Shown here one piece after another: positions 13,052 through 20,392 of a stretch of 27,906 nucleotides of DNA. Origin of the DNA: a virus. The notes beneath the pieces were generated by a model, which was not told the origin of the DNA, searched no databases, and saw only the letters and a list, made by a program, of their open reading frames with translations. The translations under genes were made by a program, and so were the position numbers. The stretch is from positions 1 through 27,906 of the IMG/VR virus record IMGVR_UViG_3300037674_001028. The stretch is one strand, 5' to 3'. Position 1 is the first letter of the stretch. Every line of letters starts with the position of its first letter.

Positions 13052-14206
13052 AGTTTTTTTACGAGCTTTACGGGGAGAGGGTTTCGGCCTTCTCCCCTTT
13101 TTTGTTGCCGTTTCCGCAGGGACTCCTTCGTATCTATCAGAGATCAAGCCTAATGTATGCTGTCTTCCCGTCAACCTGTATAGGTTTTGCTTGTAGCTCG
13201 TTACGCCTTTATTGGCAGGGTATGATTCGGGTCTGAGTACTGTCGGTAAATATTTTTTCCTTGCTTCCCAAAATATTGAAAAGTCTACATTCTTAAAATA
13301 CGGTGATGCTTCTGTTTTGACTAATCTGTCATACGCCATATCTGCGTAAACGTTTGGATACCTTCTACTTTTGCGGAACCACGACTTGAAATTGCATAAT
13401 TGCGTTTCAAGAGTAAACCGACTAACCCATCGCTCTACCTCTGTCCCCTTGAAACGTTCTAACGCTTCTGCGTAAAGAGCTTCCATCTCTTCGCCAAGCA
13501 TGTCCATAACGGGTGAAGTGTGCAATGTCTGACCTTTAACGTAAGAGGGATTAGATGAATGCTCGTCAAGGTCATCTCTGCCTAATAACTTAGCCATACC
13601 GCTTCTGTGTGACTTGCTTCCTCCGTGATCTTCCGCAAAAAACGAACTGCAATCTATATTCATACCTGCTATGAAAAGGTACTCAAGGTAGGAAAACGAA
13701 CTTAGTCGTCCAAACGTGTAAAACTTCTCTCCCGTCTTACCTTCGTAAACTCTCTTCCAAATAGCGTCAAAGTTTTGGAACTTATCTCCGCAGTAGTGGC
13801 TTGTGAAGAATTCTTCTTGTGTTTTCCCTTTTAGGCATTTTCTGTAGTGCGCGATAGAATCGGCTATACTATTTCTGTAATGCCTTCTATCCATATCAAT
13901 TATCAATACCTGCCAACGAACCTTACCGTTGCCTACAGGCTCAAAATACCATTCCTTGAATTTCTGTTCGTCAAAGCTCGCTACACTTGGAAACGCAGAC
14001 ATAATATAGTAGCTCATCGTTGGAGACTGCGTTAAACCGTTAAGAAAGCAAAACCAAAGCGAATCCTCTATGCTCCAATGTAGTTTTTCTTGAAGAAATG
14101 GTATATACGCATAAACGAACCCTGCCATAGAGCGATATTTCAAATGGAAAAAATAAGCATCCCAAAATATTTGCCTACGATTCTCAGGTAGCCTATAGTC
14201 TATCAT
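13037..14206 (-). CDS. Probable amino acid:DNA transferase-like protein (alpha-glutamyl/putrescinyl thymine pyrophosphorylase group)
   Basis: I start at ATG 14206, just after the preceding stop, with GAAGAG upstream; a TTG at 14218 would add four residues. The 389-residue protein is mostly helical. Two dense motif blocks stand out: EDHGGSKSHRSGMAKLLGRD (192-211) and TLETQLCNFKSW followed by RRYPNVYADMAYDR (266-294). The second resembles the ETxLCxxKSWxRxxRRYPNVY-type segment that I associate with phage thymine-hypermodification transferases, which replace an activated 5-hydroxymethyl-dU pyrophosphate with an amino acid. The recognition is from memory of the family. The C-terminal tail is very basic (KKGRRPKPSPRKARKK) and may bind DNA. 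It could instead be a phage protein of unknown function. Confidence 0.5.
   Translation of the reverse strand: MIDYRLPENRRQIFWDAYFFHLKYRSMAGFVYAYIPFLQEKLHWSIEDSLWFCFLNGLTQSPTMSYYIMSAFPSVASFDEQKFKEWYFEPVGNGKVRWQVLIIDMDRRHYRNSIADSIAHYRKCLKGKTQEEFFTSHYCGDKFQNFDAIWKRVYEGKTGEKFYTFGRLSSFSYLEYLFIAGMNIDCSSFFAEDHGGSKSHRSGMAKLLGRDDLDEHSSNPSYVKGQTLHTSPVMDMLGEEMEALYAEALERFKGTEVERWVSRFTLETQLCNFKSWFRKSRRYPNVYADMAYDRLVKTEASPYFKNVDFSIFWEARKKYLPTVLRPESYPANKGVTSYKQNLYRLTGRQHTLGLISDRYEGVPAETATKKGRRPKPSPRKARKKTLSYS
13072..13103 (+). terminator. Terminator of the + strand, inside the convergent gene
   Basis: GGGGAGAGGGT (13072-13082) pairs with GCCTTCTCCCC (13087-13097) around TTCG, followed by six T (13098-13103). 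It lies within the coding region of the - strand gene that ends at 13037 and encodes part of that protein's basic tail. In the - direction there is no T-run, so it should act only on + transcripts. Confidence 0.88.
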
Positions 14207-14207
14207 T

Positions 14208-14426
14208 TCACTCTTCAATGAATAAAACTTTCAGTGATAGTTGCGCGTCTATCAATCTTTTGATTTGCATTTTCTTGAACGTTTTTTCTTCGTGATCTAA
14301 CGGCTCCCAAGCGCAAACCGAAGTCAATGAATTAGACAATGCGTGAGCAAACATACTCACGTCCGAAGCATCCTCTTGCTGAATCTCAATCAATGCTCCC
14401 TCAGATGGTTCGCTGTTGGCTTCCAT
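14208..14426 (-). CDS. Small acidic protein (72 aa)
   Basis: Starts three bases after the preceding stop and ends one base before the next ATG (TGAAATG), so it sits in a tightly coupled operon. The N-terminus is acidic (SEPSEGALIEIQQEDASD) and the C-terminal half is helical and basic (KTFKKMQIKRLIDAQLSLKV). Ribosome site weak. No family recognised. Confidence 0.55.
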   Translation of the reverse strand: MEANSEPSEGALIEIQQEDASDVSMFAHALSNSLTSVCAWEPLDHEEKTFKKMQIKRLIDAQLSLKVLFIEE

Positions 14427-14429
14427 TAT

Positions 14430-14705
14430 TTATAATATTTCCGTGACCTTATCCCTTAATTCAGTTGCTTCCTTTGCCAACTTTACTACCGCTTGCCCGA
14501 ACGTTTCCATTTCTTCGGGTGATATTTGATTGTCAGCGTAAACCAACTCCCACTGTTCGCCTACATCCTTTAATTGCTCTATTACATCATTTAATTCCCC
14601 AAAGGCATCTTTCGCCTTGGTTATTGTTTTTGCCTTGGCGATAACTCCACCTACTCCACCAACCCCGATTGCCCCTGCGACTGCCGTTGCCCATCCAAAA
14701 TCCAT
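14430..14705 (-). CDS. Small one-TM protein with coiled coil (91 aa)
   Basis: Start ATG 14705 overlaps the stop of the phosphoesterase gene (TAATG) and has AAGGAGG nearby. Residues 4-24 form a Gly/Ala-rich hydrophobic helix (WATAVAGAIGVGGVGGVIA), followed by a basic hinge (KAKTITKAK) and a long helical, mostly acidic part. The layout of a short N-terminal TM and a cytoplasmic coiled coil suits a membrane-associated accessory protein, possibly in lysis. No direct evidence for that. Confidence 0.6.
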   Translation of the reverse strand: MDFGWATAVAGAIGVGGVGGVIAKAKTITKAKDAFGELNDVIEQLKDVGEQWELVYADNQISPEEMETFGQAVVKLAKEATELRDKVTEIL

Positions 14706-15592
14706 TATGATAACCTCCTTGGGGATATTTTTACCCCGTATGTATTAGTTTTCTTTTTGCTCCCTTTGCGCGTCACTCGCTCAAAATCTAACCAAACACC
14801 CCCTTGAGGGCGAGGGGATAATCCTTTTTCTGCCCACCATCCGTCGCCCGTGTATTCGTTTTTATACGTTGGGAGTTGTATGTGCCACTGAGTGTCCTGA
14901 TAATCCTTTCCCCACGTGCTAATTCGCTCTCTACGGAGTTCCATGACCCAAGACTCATGAATGTGCCCACTGACCACGATATCAGCGTCAGGCAGGTAAA
15001 CAGCTCGTCGTGAGGTCTGTATCGTGCCTTTGGTGACAGCACCGCCTCCTCCGCTTCCGTGAGTATAAGCAATTTTAGTTGTTGAGTCAGGAATTTCAGA
15101 GCTTTCTCTCATCATTGACGAATACAAAACCCAACCACTGTAAGGCATTTTGATGATTTTGTTTTTGGTTTTGTCGGCCAACCTGTCAATACAAAGCGAA
15201 ATCAAATCAACCTCTGCAAATCGTAGTATTGAAGTTTCATGGTTTCCTGATGCCCAACCTGCAATATTTGCGGAAAATGGCTCTAAAAAGTTGACCGTAT
15301 CCTCTACGAGAGCATTCAGGTAGTCGTTGCGTTGGTATTCTTTACGTGTTGCGCCTTTGCTCCCACGCGGATCACGTTTTCCTTGCATAGCGTCAAACCA
15401 ATCACCGCAAAAAAATATGCTCGCGCCCTGATCTACAGCTTGTTGTAGATGAGAACGGAGCATATTTCTATTGCAATGCTCAGAATCAAAATGTTGATCA
15501 GAGCAGAGCAATAACGAGCCTTTGCTACCACTGAGCATTCTCTCCCTAATCCTGAGAGCTTTTGGCCCGACCTGTTCGTATTTATTTTTCAA
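14705..15592 (-). CDS. Calcineurin-like metallophosphoesterase (295 aa)
   Basis: The five metal-binding blocks are present: D32-x-H34 in CSDQHFD, GDWFD (63-67), GNHE (116-119), His178 in YTHGSG, and GHIH (209-212). These residues hold two metal ions in the phosphoesterase superfamily (nucleases, phosphodiesterases, phosphatases). The frame opens at a TTG (15592), four bases after the preceding stop. An in-frame ATG at 15538 with AGGGAG just upstream is a serious alternative that would remove 18 residues before the first motif. The substrate is unknown. The 3' end of the gene encodes the ribosome site of the next gene. Confidence 0.85.
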   Translation of the reverse strand: MKNKYEQVGPKALRIRERMLSGSKGSLLLCSDQHFDSEHCNRNMLRSHLQQAVDQGASIFFCGDWFDAMQGKRDPRGSKGATRKEYQRNDYLNALVEDTVNFLEPFSANIAGWASGNHETSILRFAEVDLISLCIDRLADKTKNKIIKMPYSGWVLYSSMMRESSEIPDSTTKIAYTHGSGGGGAVTKGTIQTSRRAVYLPDADIVVSGHIHESWVMELRRERISTWGKDYQDTQWHIQLPTYKNEYTGDGWWAEKGLSPRPQGGVWLDFERVTRKGSKKKTNTYGVKISPRRLS

Positions 15593-15595
15593 GAG

Positions 15596-15679
15596 TTAGC
15601 TTTTCTTTTTTATTTTTGGCTTGGCTTTCTTCTTCTTTTTTTTCTTAAAGCCTTTACCGTAACCTTTTCCTCTTGGCAT
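15596..15679 (-). CDS. Very basic 27-aa peptide
   Basis: ATG 15679 follows AAAGGGA. The peptide begins MPRGKGYGKGFKK and continues with a lysine-rich stretch to KKKS. Its stop is three bases before the phosphoesterase start. The composition would suit nucleic-acid binding or condensation, or a virion-packaged basic peptide. Composition this extreme could also be a chance purine-rich stretch, but the ribosome site and operon fit favour a gene. Confidence 0.5.
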   Translation of the reverse strand: MPRGKGYGKGFKKKKKKKAKPKIKKKS

Positions 15680-15729
15680 ATTGGATCCCTTTCTAAAAAT
15701 ATTGAGGTGAGTTAAAACCCATGCTAACA

Positions 15730-15951
15730 CTAAGCCTCTTCTGCCTCCTCCTTCTGTTGGTTGTCACCAATAATCTCATTACACGCACCTATCGCTCCTT
15801 GAACCCGTAGGATATTAGACCTTATCTCGTTTACCTTGGCATCAGCCTCGTTTAATTCCTCCACCAACTTTTCAAGCGTCGTATTATACTCATCGCGTTT
15901 CTGTTTTGCGTGTGGCTTGGTTCCGTCCGCTGTAGGAGTTTTACTTGCCAT
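15730..15951 (-). CDS. Coiled-coil protein (73 aa)
   Basis: I start at ATG 15951 (MASKTPTADGTKPHAKQ...), with GAGAGGA upstream. The longer frame from 16017 would begin upstream of the promoter at 15985-16013. Residues 20-65 form a helix with heptads (YNTTLEKLVEELNEADAKVN, then EIRSNILRVQGAIGACNEII), ending in an acidic tail. Similar small coiled coils occur near phage lysis and packaging genes. Function unknown. It is first in the unit controlled by the - strand promoter. Confidence 0.65.
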   Translation of the reverse strand: MASKTPTADGTKPHAKQKRDEYNTTLEKLVEELNEADAKVNEIRSNILRVQGAIGACNEIIGDNQQKEEAEEA

Positions 15952-15963
15952 TTTTTTCCTCTC

Positions 15964-15975
15964 GTTTTGTAAGGG
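15964..15975 (-). promoter_or_regulatory. CCCTTACAAAAC leader element
   Basis: The - strand reads CCCTTACAAAAC between the -10 at 15985-15990 and the ribosome site of the gene at 15951. The same 12 bases occur at 3144-3155 (+) and 26915-26926 (-), each shortly before a ribosome site. Confidence 0.45.
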
Positions 15976-15984
15976 TTTTCCTGT

Positions 15985-16013
15985 TATATAACTTTTTGGT
16001 CTTATTATGTCAA
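15985..16013 (-). promoter_or_regulatory. Sigma70-type promoter on the - strand
   Basis: TTGACA (16013-16008), a 17-bp spacer, then TATATA (15990-15985) give a consensus-like promoter reading toward 15951. It abuts the stop codon of the upstream gene at 16014. It would give the seven genes from 15951 to 13037 separate control from the tail genes. Confidence 0.7.
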
Positions 16014-16427
16014 TCATCGCCTTGTCTGCTTGTAAATTTCAGCGAAGAAAATCGTGCAAAGCCACAGTACGGTAGAATGAACAGCCTGATGTTTCCAAAA
16101 CTCTTCCCATTCATGTCCACCTATCCAATAACCCGAAATTGCACATATTTCATAGATTATTGTAACTGTTATACAAGCACCGCCACTCCACATCCCCGTA
16201 GCATTTGCCTCGTCTCTCGCTTTTTGGGATTTGGTTAATGTTACCGTCTTTTTCTTGAATCGGGACGCCTCTTGACGTGCGTCGTCTCTGTCATGTCTGT
16301 ATTGTCGAGATACTATTTCTGTAGCTTTTTCCGTTTTGCGTAGGGATTCCACCTCTGCCACTGCACGTAAATACAGCTTTTGCATCTCATCTGTGCTTCT
16401 GATCTTGTTTATCGGTGGGTAATTCAT
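16014..16427 (-). CDS. Two-TM membrane protein with coiled coil (137 aa)
   Basis: I start at ATG 16427, with AGGAG directly upstream, inside the 3' end of the preceding gene (41-base overlap). Residues 10-75 form a charged helix (LRAVAEVESLRKTEKATEIV). Two hydrophobic segments follow (ACITVTIIYEICAISGYW and STVLWLCTIFFAEIY), and the protein ends in a basic KQTRR. Two TM helices and a charged end are compatible with a holin or a holin-associated protein, but no family match is evident and no endolysin is seen in the window. Confidence 0.6.
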   Translation of the reverse strand: MNYPPINKIRSTDEMQKLYLRAVAEVESLRKTEKATEIVSRQYRHDRDDARQEASRFKKKTVTLTKSQKARDEANATGMWSGGACITVTIIYEICAISGYWIGGHEWEEFWKHQAVHSTVLWLCTIFFAEIYKQTRR

Positions 16428-16851
16428 CGCTCCTGTCCTCTGTTGTATCTCCGTGACCATTCGGGCCTTCATCCGCACGAAAAAAATCGTCGGAATCAAG
16501 TTTCGGTAGAGGACGTTCTATGTTTTGTGACGAGAGAGCGGAATTTTCAAGAGCGAGTTTTGTTCCCCCTGTAATTTTTCCGTCTCTGTATACGTAGAGG
16601 TAGAATACTGTTTTTGTTATACTGATACGAACTATTCTCGCAGGTCTGCCGTTCAGTAAAACTACATCATCTTCATCGTAATCGTTGCCGTAAAAAATCA
16701 GCAACCCTGTCGTTGCGTTTTCAATAACGCCTTTAAAGAAAAATAAAACAAATCCTACAAACAGCAACCATGAGTATTCGGCTATCAGAGACGTTAACCC
16801 ACTCTGCTGACCAAATGTGTTCAGTGCCTCAACTGCCTGTTGCGTTTCCAC
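16387..16851 (-). CDS. Mini-MscS-like membrane protein (154 aa)
   Basis: GTG start at 16851 with GGGGA of the preceding gene end as ribosome site. Residues 26-39 form a TM helix (YSWLLFVGFVLFFF). GVIENATTGLLIFYG (41-55) resembles the pore-lining and kinked TM3 of MscS. DDVVLLNGRPARIVRISITK and YRDGKITGGTKLALENSALS (61-107) match the small beta domain, including the 'DGK.....N..L' end. The outer TM helices and the large cytoplasmic cage of full MscS are missing. The tail (110-154) is acidic and disordered. Possibly a pore or osmotic modulator used at lysis or infection. The role is inference. Confidence 0.5.
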   Translation of the reverse strand: METQQAVEALNTFGQQSGLTSLIAEYSWLLFVGFVLFFFKGVIENATTGLLIFYGNDYDEDDVVLLNGRPARIVRISITKTVFYLYVYRDGKITGGTKLALENSALSSQNIERPLPKLDSDDFFRADEGPNGHGDTTEDRSDELPTDKQDQKHR

Positions 16852-16854
16852 GAT

Positions 16855-17205
16855 CTATCCCCACGGAGCTATAGCAGATTGTGGGTAGTTTCTTCCCTTG
16901 ACAATATCCTCTGCCATTTGCGCCCGTATAGTTTCATCGGCTACAAGTGCATCCGCTGATGCTGTAACGGAATCAGGCATCGTCAAATCAGCAAACGATG
17001 TCAAGTCATCAGCCGAAGCAATTTCGGCAGGGTCAGTTGTGCTAAATATCGCAGGTCGAGACGTTGTTGCGTTGTCCTCGTCGTCTGTCGCAATTATTTT
17101 ACCGTGAACGCCAACAAGGTAATTATCATACTCGCTGTCGTCGCCTAATGTTACCTTCTGCACGATAACCTGATTATTCGTTTCGTACGTGTAATTAATA
17201 GCCAT
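16855..17205 (-). CDS. Small virion-associated protein, paralog A (116 aa)
   Basis: ATG 17205 after AAAGGG. The protein begins MAINYTYETNNQVIVQKVTL. The first half is strand-rich (YLVGVHGKIIATDDEDNATT) and the second half helical and acidic, ending IAPWG. Start, strand pattern and ending resemble the next upstream gene (MAITHTLADKP... CPW), so the two look like diverged duplicates. The pattern recalls small tail-fibre-linked proteins in marine phages. That link is tentative. Confidence 0.55.
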   Translation of the reverse strand: MAINYTYETNNQVIVQKVTLGDDSEYDNYLVGVHGKIIATDDEDNATTSRPAIFSTTDPAEIASADDLTSFADLTMPDSVTASADALVADETIRAQMAEDIVKGRNYPQSAIAPWG

Positions 17206-17220
17206 TTTTTCCCTTTCTTT

Positions 17221-17577
17221 TTACCACGGACAATCTTTTGTCATGGGTAAGGTTTTTATTTTATCCAAAATATTTTCGGCACTTGCCCTGCGACCCTCGT
17301 CATTAAATTTGCCCTCAATAATTTCGTATAGAAATGGGGGACATTCGGTCAGATCGTCAAACGGAACAAAATCATCGGGGTCTTTTTTGGTTGGGTCAAT
17401 TTTTGAAACATCCTCCGCTGTAATAAGCCACTCAGTTTGGTTTTCCCCGTCCGATGTTGTGACCATGTATTCTAACTTTATAACGTAATCAGCAACTAAG
17501 CTATCATCCGATAGGTTTGCTTGCGGAAGCACTGTAACGCGGAACGGCTTATCTGCTAACGTATGTGTAATAGCCAT
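17221..17577 (-). CDS. Small virion-associated protein, paralog B (118 aa)
   Basis: ATG 17577 after AAGGAT. It begins MAITHTLADKPFRVTVLPQA, with strands DYVIKLEYMVTTSDGENQTE, then FVPFDDLTECPPFLYEIIEG and a helix (RRASAENILDKIKTL), ending CPW. Similar in length, N-terminus and C-terminus to the gene at 16855. Lying between the fibre genes and the membrane genes, it is probably an accessory tail or fibre component. Confidence 0.55.
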   Translation of the reverse strand: MAITHTLADKPFRVTVLPQANLSDDSLVADYVIKLEYMVTTSDGENQTEWLITAEDVSKIDPTKKDPDDFVPFDDLTECPPFLYEIIEGKFNDEGRRASAENILDKIKTLPMTKDCPW

Positions 17578-17586
17578 TTCTTATCC

Positions 17587-18927
17587 TTATGTTGGTAGGC
17601 CAAATTCAGGCTGATAGTGATCGTAAATTTTTGCTCGTTCGGCATCGCTAAGTTCCTTGTTGAAATACATCACTACGGCAATATCCGCGAGGAATGGTAG
17701 TTGAACATCGGACACGCCCCACGACAGACAGCTTTGATTCGCAATAGAATTTTTTTGGCTATAATATCCCGTGCCAAAATTGTCCCAATTTGACGGCCAC
17801 GCATAATCCCATGATCCCGTATTGTAGATACCGCCCGATCTCGCACCGTAATATTCTGATGTTGGATAACTACCGTGATACCAATCGCTCCCTGCCCCTC
17901 CGACCTTAGTGTTATTTTTATTCACCTTGATATAACAGTGTTCGGTTCTTGGGACATTTCCCGTTCCACCAACTCCACCTCTATTCGCGATTGTGTACAT
18001 ATTGAACTTATTATTCCAATCGGTTACCGAATTGAAGTTGTAGTAATCCCCTGCCGTAGAAGATGCTTGCCACGCTCTCCCTGAGACATCGTAACCGCCA
18101 TTTCTGTAATTACAGGCAGGGTAAGCGTTGGCTAACATATTAGCCGTTCCGTCTACCGTTCCCGATTGAGCCATAATGCCAAACCATGTGTAATTGTATG
18201 CGTTTGAACTTCCATCCACTCCACCGCCCCCTGCATATTTGTAGGTTAACAGTTGATAAAATTGGTTCGTTGCGTACGGTAACCGTTTGTGGAATCGCAT
18301 GAAAAAAACGTAGGTTCCAATAGTCAGGTTGTCGTCTTGGTCTGTTCCCGAATTATTGAAATACCAAATCGACGTAGGGTCGCCGTAGATATGTCCGTTT
18401 GCAGGCATCATTGACGACCCCCCTGTTTGCGTGTCGCCATTAGAGGACACGTCAAAAGGCGAACCGTAACTTGAACTAAATCCACACGACTGAGGTGGCC
18501 GATAAACGACGCGATCCTTCGTATCGTTGTCGTCACCGCTCCAATTATTGCAATCCTCGTCTTTGATCATCGCTCTTGGATCGCAAATCCAACCGCCATT
18601 GAGGAACGTGTTCTGCGGAGAAACTGTGGACAGATTCATCACTTTTCGGTAAGAGGAGTGAGGAACAAGTTGGGGTGCCCAACTTGCGTAGCCGACATTA
18701 GGACATTGACCCGACGACGCGTCAAAACAATCGGTATTATTAAAATCCCAATAAAGGCGCAACCCATCCATACCGTCGATGCCTGTTTCCCCCCAATTTT
18801 TCCACTCGCTACCGTTCCATGTCCTCGCCTGTTTGTTATCGGCATGGCTATTGTAATAACTATGCCCTGCTCCTGTTGGTGTGGGATTAGTAGTACTGCT
18901 ATTTAATTTTAGCTCGCCTTTTAACAT
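17587..18927 (-). CDS. Tail fibre/receptor-binding protein with lectin-like domain (446 aa)
   Basis: ATG 18927 after AAGGAG. Residues 1-50 are a fibre attachment-type segment (MLKGELKLNSS... TWNGSEWKNWGE). The body (55-440) is rich in Gly, Asn, Ser, Tyr and Trp and ends with LADIAVVMYFNKELSDAERA KIYDHYQ, the typical last strand and helix of concanavalin A-like/LamG jelly-roll domains. Such domains in phage fibres bind surface sugars. It shares its N-terminus with the 44-aa gene just upstream. Confidence 0.7.
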   Translation of the reverse strand: MLKGELKLNSSTTNPTPTGAGHSYYNSHADNKQARTWNGSEWKNWGETGIDGMDGLRLYWDFNNTDCFDASSGQCPNVGYASWAPQLVPHSSYRKVMNLSTVSPQNTFLNGGWICDPRAMIKDEDCNNWSGDDNDTKDRVVYRPPQSCGFSSSYGSPFDVSSNGDTQTGGSSMMPANGHIYGDPTSIWYFNNSGTDQDDNLTIGTYVFFMRFHKRLPYATNQFYQLLTYKYAGGGGVDGSSNAYNYTWFGIMAQSGTVDGTANMLANAYPACNYRNGGYDVSGRAWQASSTAGDYYNFNSVTDWNNKFNMYTIANRGGVGGTGNVPRTEHCYIKVNKNNTKVGGAGSDWYHGSYPTSEYYGARSGGIYNTGSWDYAWPSNWDNFGTGYYSQKNSIANQSCLSWGVSDVQLPFLADIAVVMYFNKELSDAERAKIYDHYQPEFGLPT

Positions 18928-18939
18928 TTGAAAATCTCC

Positions 18940-19074
18940 TTAACTATAAAGAGCAACCCACGCGCTTCCGTTGTAAATATACAAAATATTATCGTCCGTA
19001 TCGTAGTGGAGCATCCCTGCTGTTGCTGTTGGAGCCGATGACGTTCCTGTTATTTTGACCTCGCCTTTTAACAT
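18940..19074 (-). CDS. Mini fibre protein: stand-alone N-terminal segment (44 aa)
   Basis: ATG 19074 to TAA 18942-18940. It encodes MLKGEVKITGTSSAPTATAG MLHYDTDDNILYIYNGSAWV ALYS. The start matches the next gene (MLKGELKL), with 15 identical bases from the ATG, and the 'YNGSAW' end matches 'WNGSEW' there. The D..DN.LY.YNG.AWV motif is common in phage fibre adaptor segments. It may be a small fibre subunit, or a remnant of a duplicated or replaced fibre gene. Confidence 0.6.
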   Translation of the reverse strand: MLKGEVKITGTSSAPTATAGMLHYDTDDNILYIYNGSAWVALYS

Positions 19075-19098
19075 TTACATTTTCCTTTTTTAAGATTT

Positions 19099-20382
19099 TT
19101 ACGCATAAACCTGTTCGAGCAGGTCGTCAATTTGTTGTTGTTGTTCTTTTACTGCCTCAATCAATAGCCCAACGAGATTACCGTACGCCACCGATGCTAA
19201 TCCGTCCTCCCCGTCAGGGACGGTCACTACTTCGGGAACAATTTTCTCAACCTCTTGAGCAATAACGCCAATGGAATCTTTGTTGTATTTTTTGAATGAG
19301 ACTCCACGTAATCGTGTCACCTTGTCGATTGCGTTTGTAATCGTTTTTATATCTGTTTTAACTCGCTCGTCAGACGTGCTTTCGATGTCACCTGTTGCGG
19401 TTATGCCTCCCGTAAATGAGAACGTCGAACTACCATAAGTGAAACTATTGCCTGAGTGCCATACAGTTTTTGTTGCAGGTGATAAGCCTTCGACGTATGT
19501 CCATTGTAGGCCACTCGCCCCTGCTCCAATCCGTAGATCGGTTGAATCTTGTAGTTGAGCGATTTTGAAATAATGATTGGTTGAATCCCAAGACTCACTA
19601 ACCTTATTAGTGCTACCTTCCATCCAATAGACAAGTGGATCATTCGATCCACCTAAGTAGACTTTGCTGTCGTGGGTAGACGTTACCCGTAACGCTCCCG
19701 TAGTCGATCCCGTAAGCGCGAGCACACTTGTGTTGTAGGTAAGATCAGAAGCTACGGTGATTTGAGTTGCACTGCTATACGTGAGTAGCCCCGAACCCGT
19801 TGAGCCTGAAAATGAGATAGATGACCCTGCACTGTCTGCGTACGCTTTGACCGACGCTGAAGTGGGGATAGTCGAATCGCTATTGCCAAACGATTCACCT
19901 GACGTAATCAATGTGGACGCATCAATCATGCCTGTTGTAATTATTGCGTTGCCCTGATGAGGGATTTCCTTAAATGCCGAAGAAACATAGAATTTTATCT
20001 TGTCATCAGATGCCAAATAAAAACCCGTAGACCTTCGGCTATTCCACAATATCGTATTTGAAAGTGATGTTGACGTAAGGTATCCATTTAGCGTCGTTGA
20101 TCCCCCTGCCGTTGTAGACAACGCGACGCATGGGATTTCGCTTGCTCCTGTATAATTGATAAAATTATGTACATTTGTTGGAGTTGATTCTGCCGATGTA
20201 TAAACCGCCTTTATTCCGTGAGCAAAATTTGCCGTATTGTCAGGATCGGTTAGTAATTGTGTCAACGTCCACCGATTCGCATCTGCAGAATTACGCGAAA
20301 TATCCAACCTCGCCTTACTTGTCGTTTCGCCAACCGTCCACCGTTGCCCTAATGAACCGTATGTGTACGTATTTGTTGCCAT
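19099..20382 (-). CDS. Tail fibre/spike with C-terminal peptidase S74 chaperone (427 aa)
   Basis: ATG 20382 after GAGGGAG. The N-terminal and central regions are Ser/Thr/Gly-rich fibre sequence. From residue 337, SDERVKTDIKTITNAIDKVT starts an S74 intramolecular chaperone. Ser337 and Lys342 fit the expected catalytic pair, and SIGVIAQEVEKIVPEVV plus YGNLVGLLIEAVKEQQQQID follow as usual. In this family the domain trimerises, helps the fibre fold and cuts itself off before the serine. Mature fibre would thus be about 336 residues. Confidence 0.87.
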   Translation of the reverse strand: MATNTYTYGSLGQRWTVGETTSKARLDISRNSADANRWTLTQLLTDPDNTANFAHGIKAVYTSAESTPTNVHNFINYTGASEIPCVALSTTAGGSTTLNGYLTSTSLSNTILWNSRRSTGFYLASDDKIKFYVSSAFKEIPHQGNAIITTGMIDASTLITSGESFGNSDSTIPTSASVKAYADSAGSSISFSGSTGSGLLTYSSATQITVASDLTYNTSVLALTGSTTGALRVTSTHDSKVYLGGSNDPLVYWMEGSTNKVSESWDSTNHYFKIAQLQDSTDLRIGAGASGLQWTYVEGLSPATKTVWHSGNSFTYGSSTFSFTGGITATGDIESTSDERVKTDIKTITNAIDKVTRLRGVSFKKYNKDSIGVIAQEVEKIVPEVVTVPDGEDGLASVAYGNLVGLLIEAVKEQQQQIDDLLEQVYA

Positions 20383-20392
20383 ACTCCCTCTT

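Noticed and set aside
13037-14206. Terminase large subunit
   Set aside because: The size would fit, but there is no Walker A motif or nuclease triad; the motif blocks differ.
15730-16017. Longer 95-codon version of the coiled-coil gene
   Set aside because: Its start would lie upstream of the promoter at 15985-16013 and has no ribosome site.
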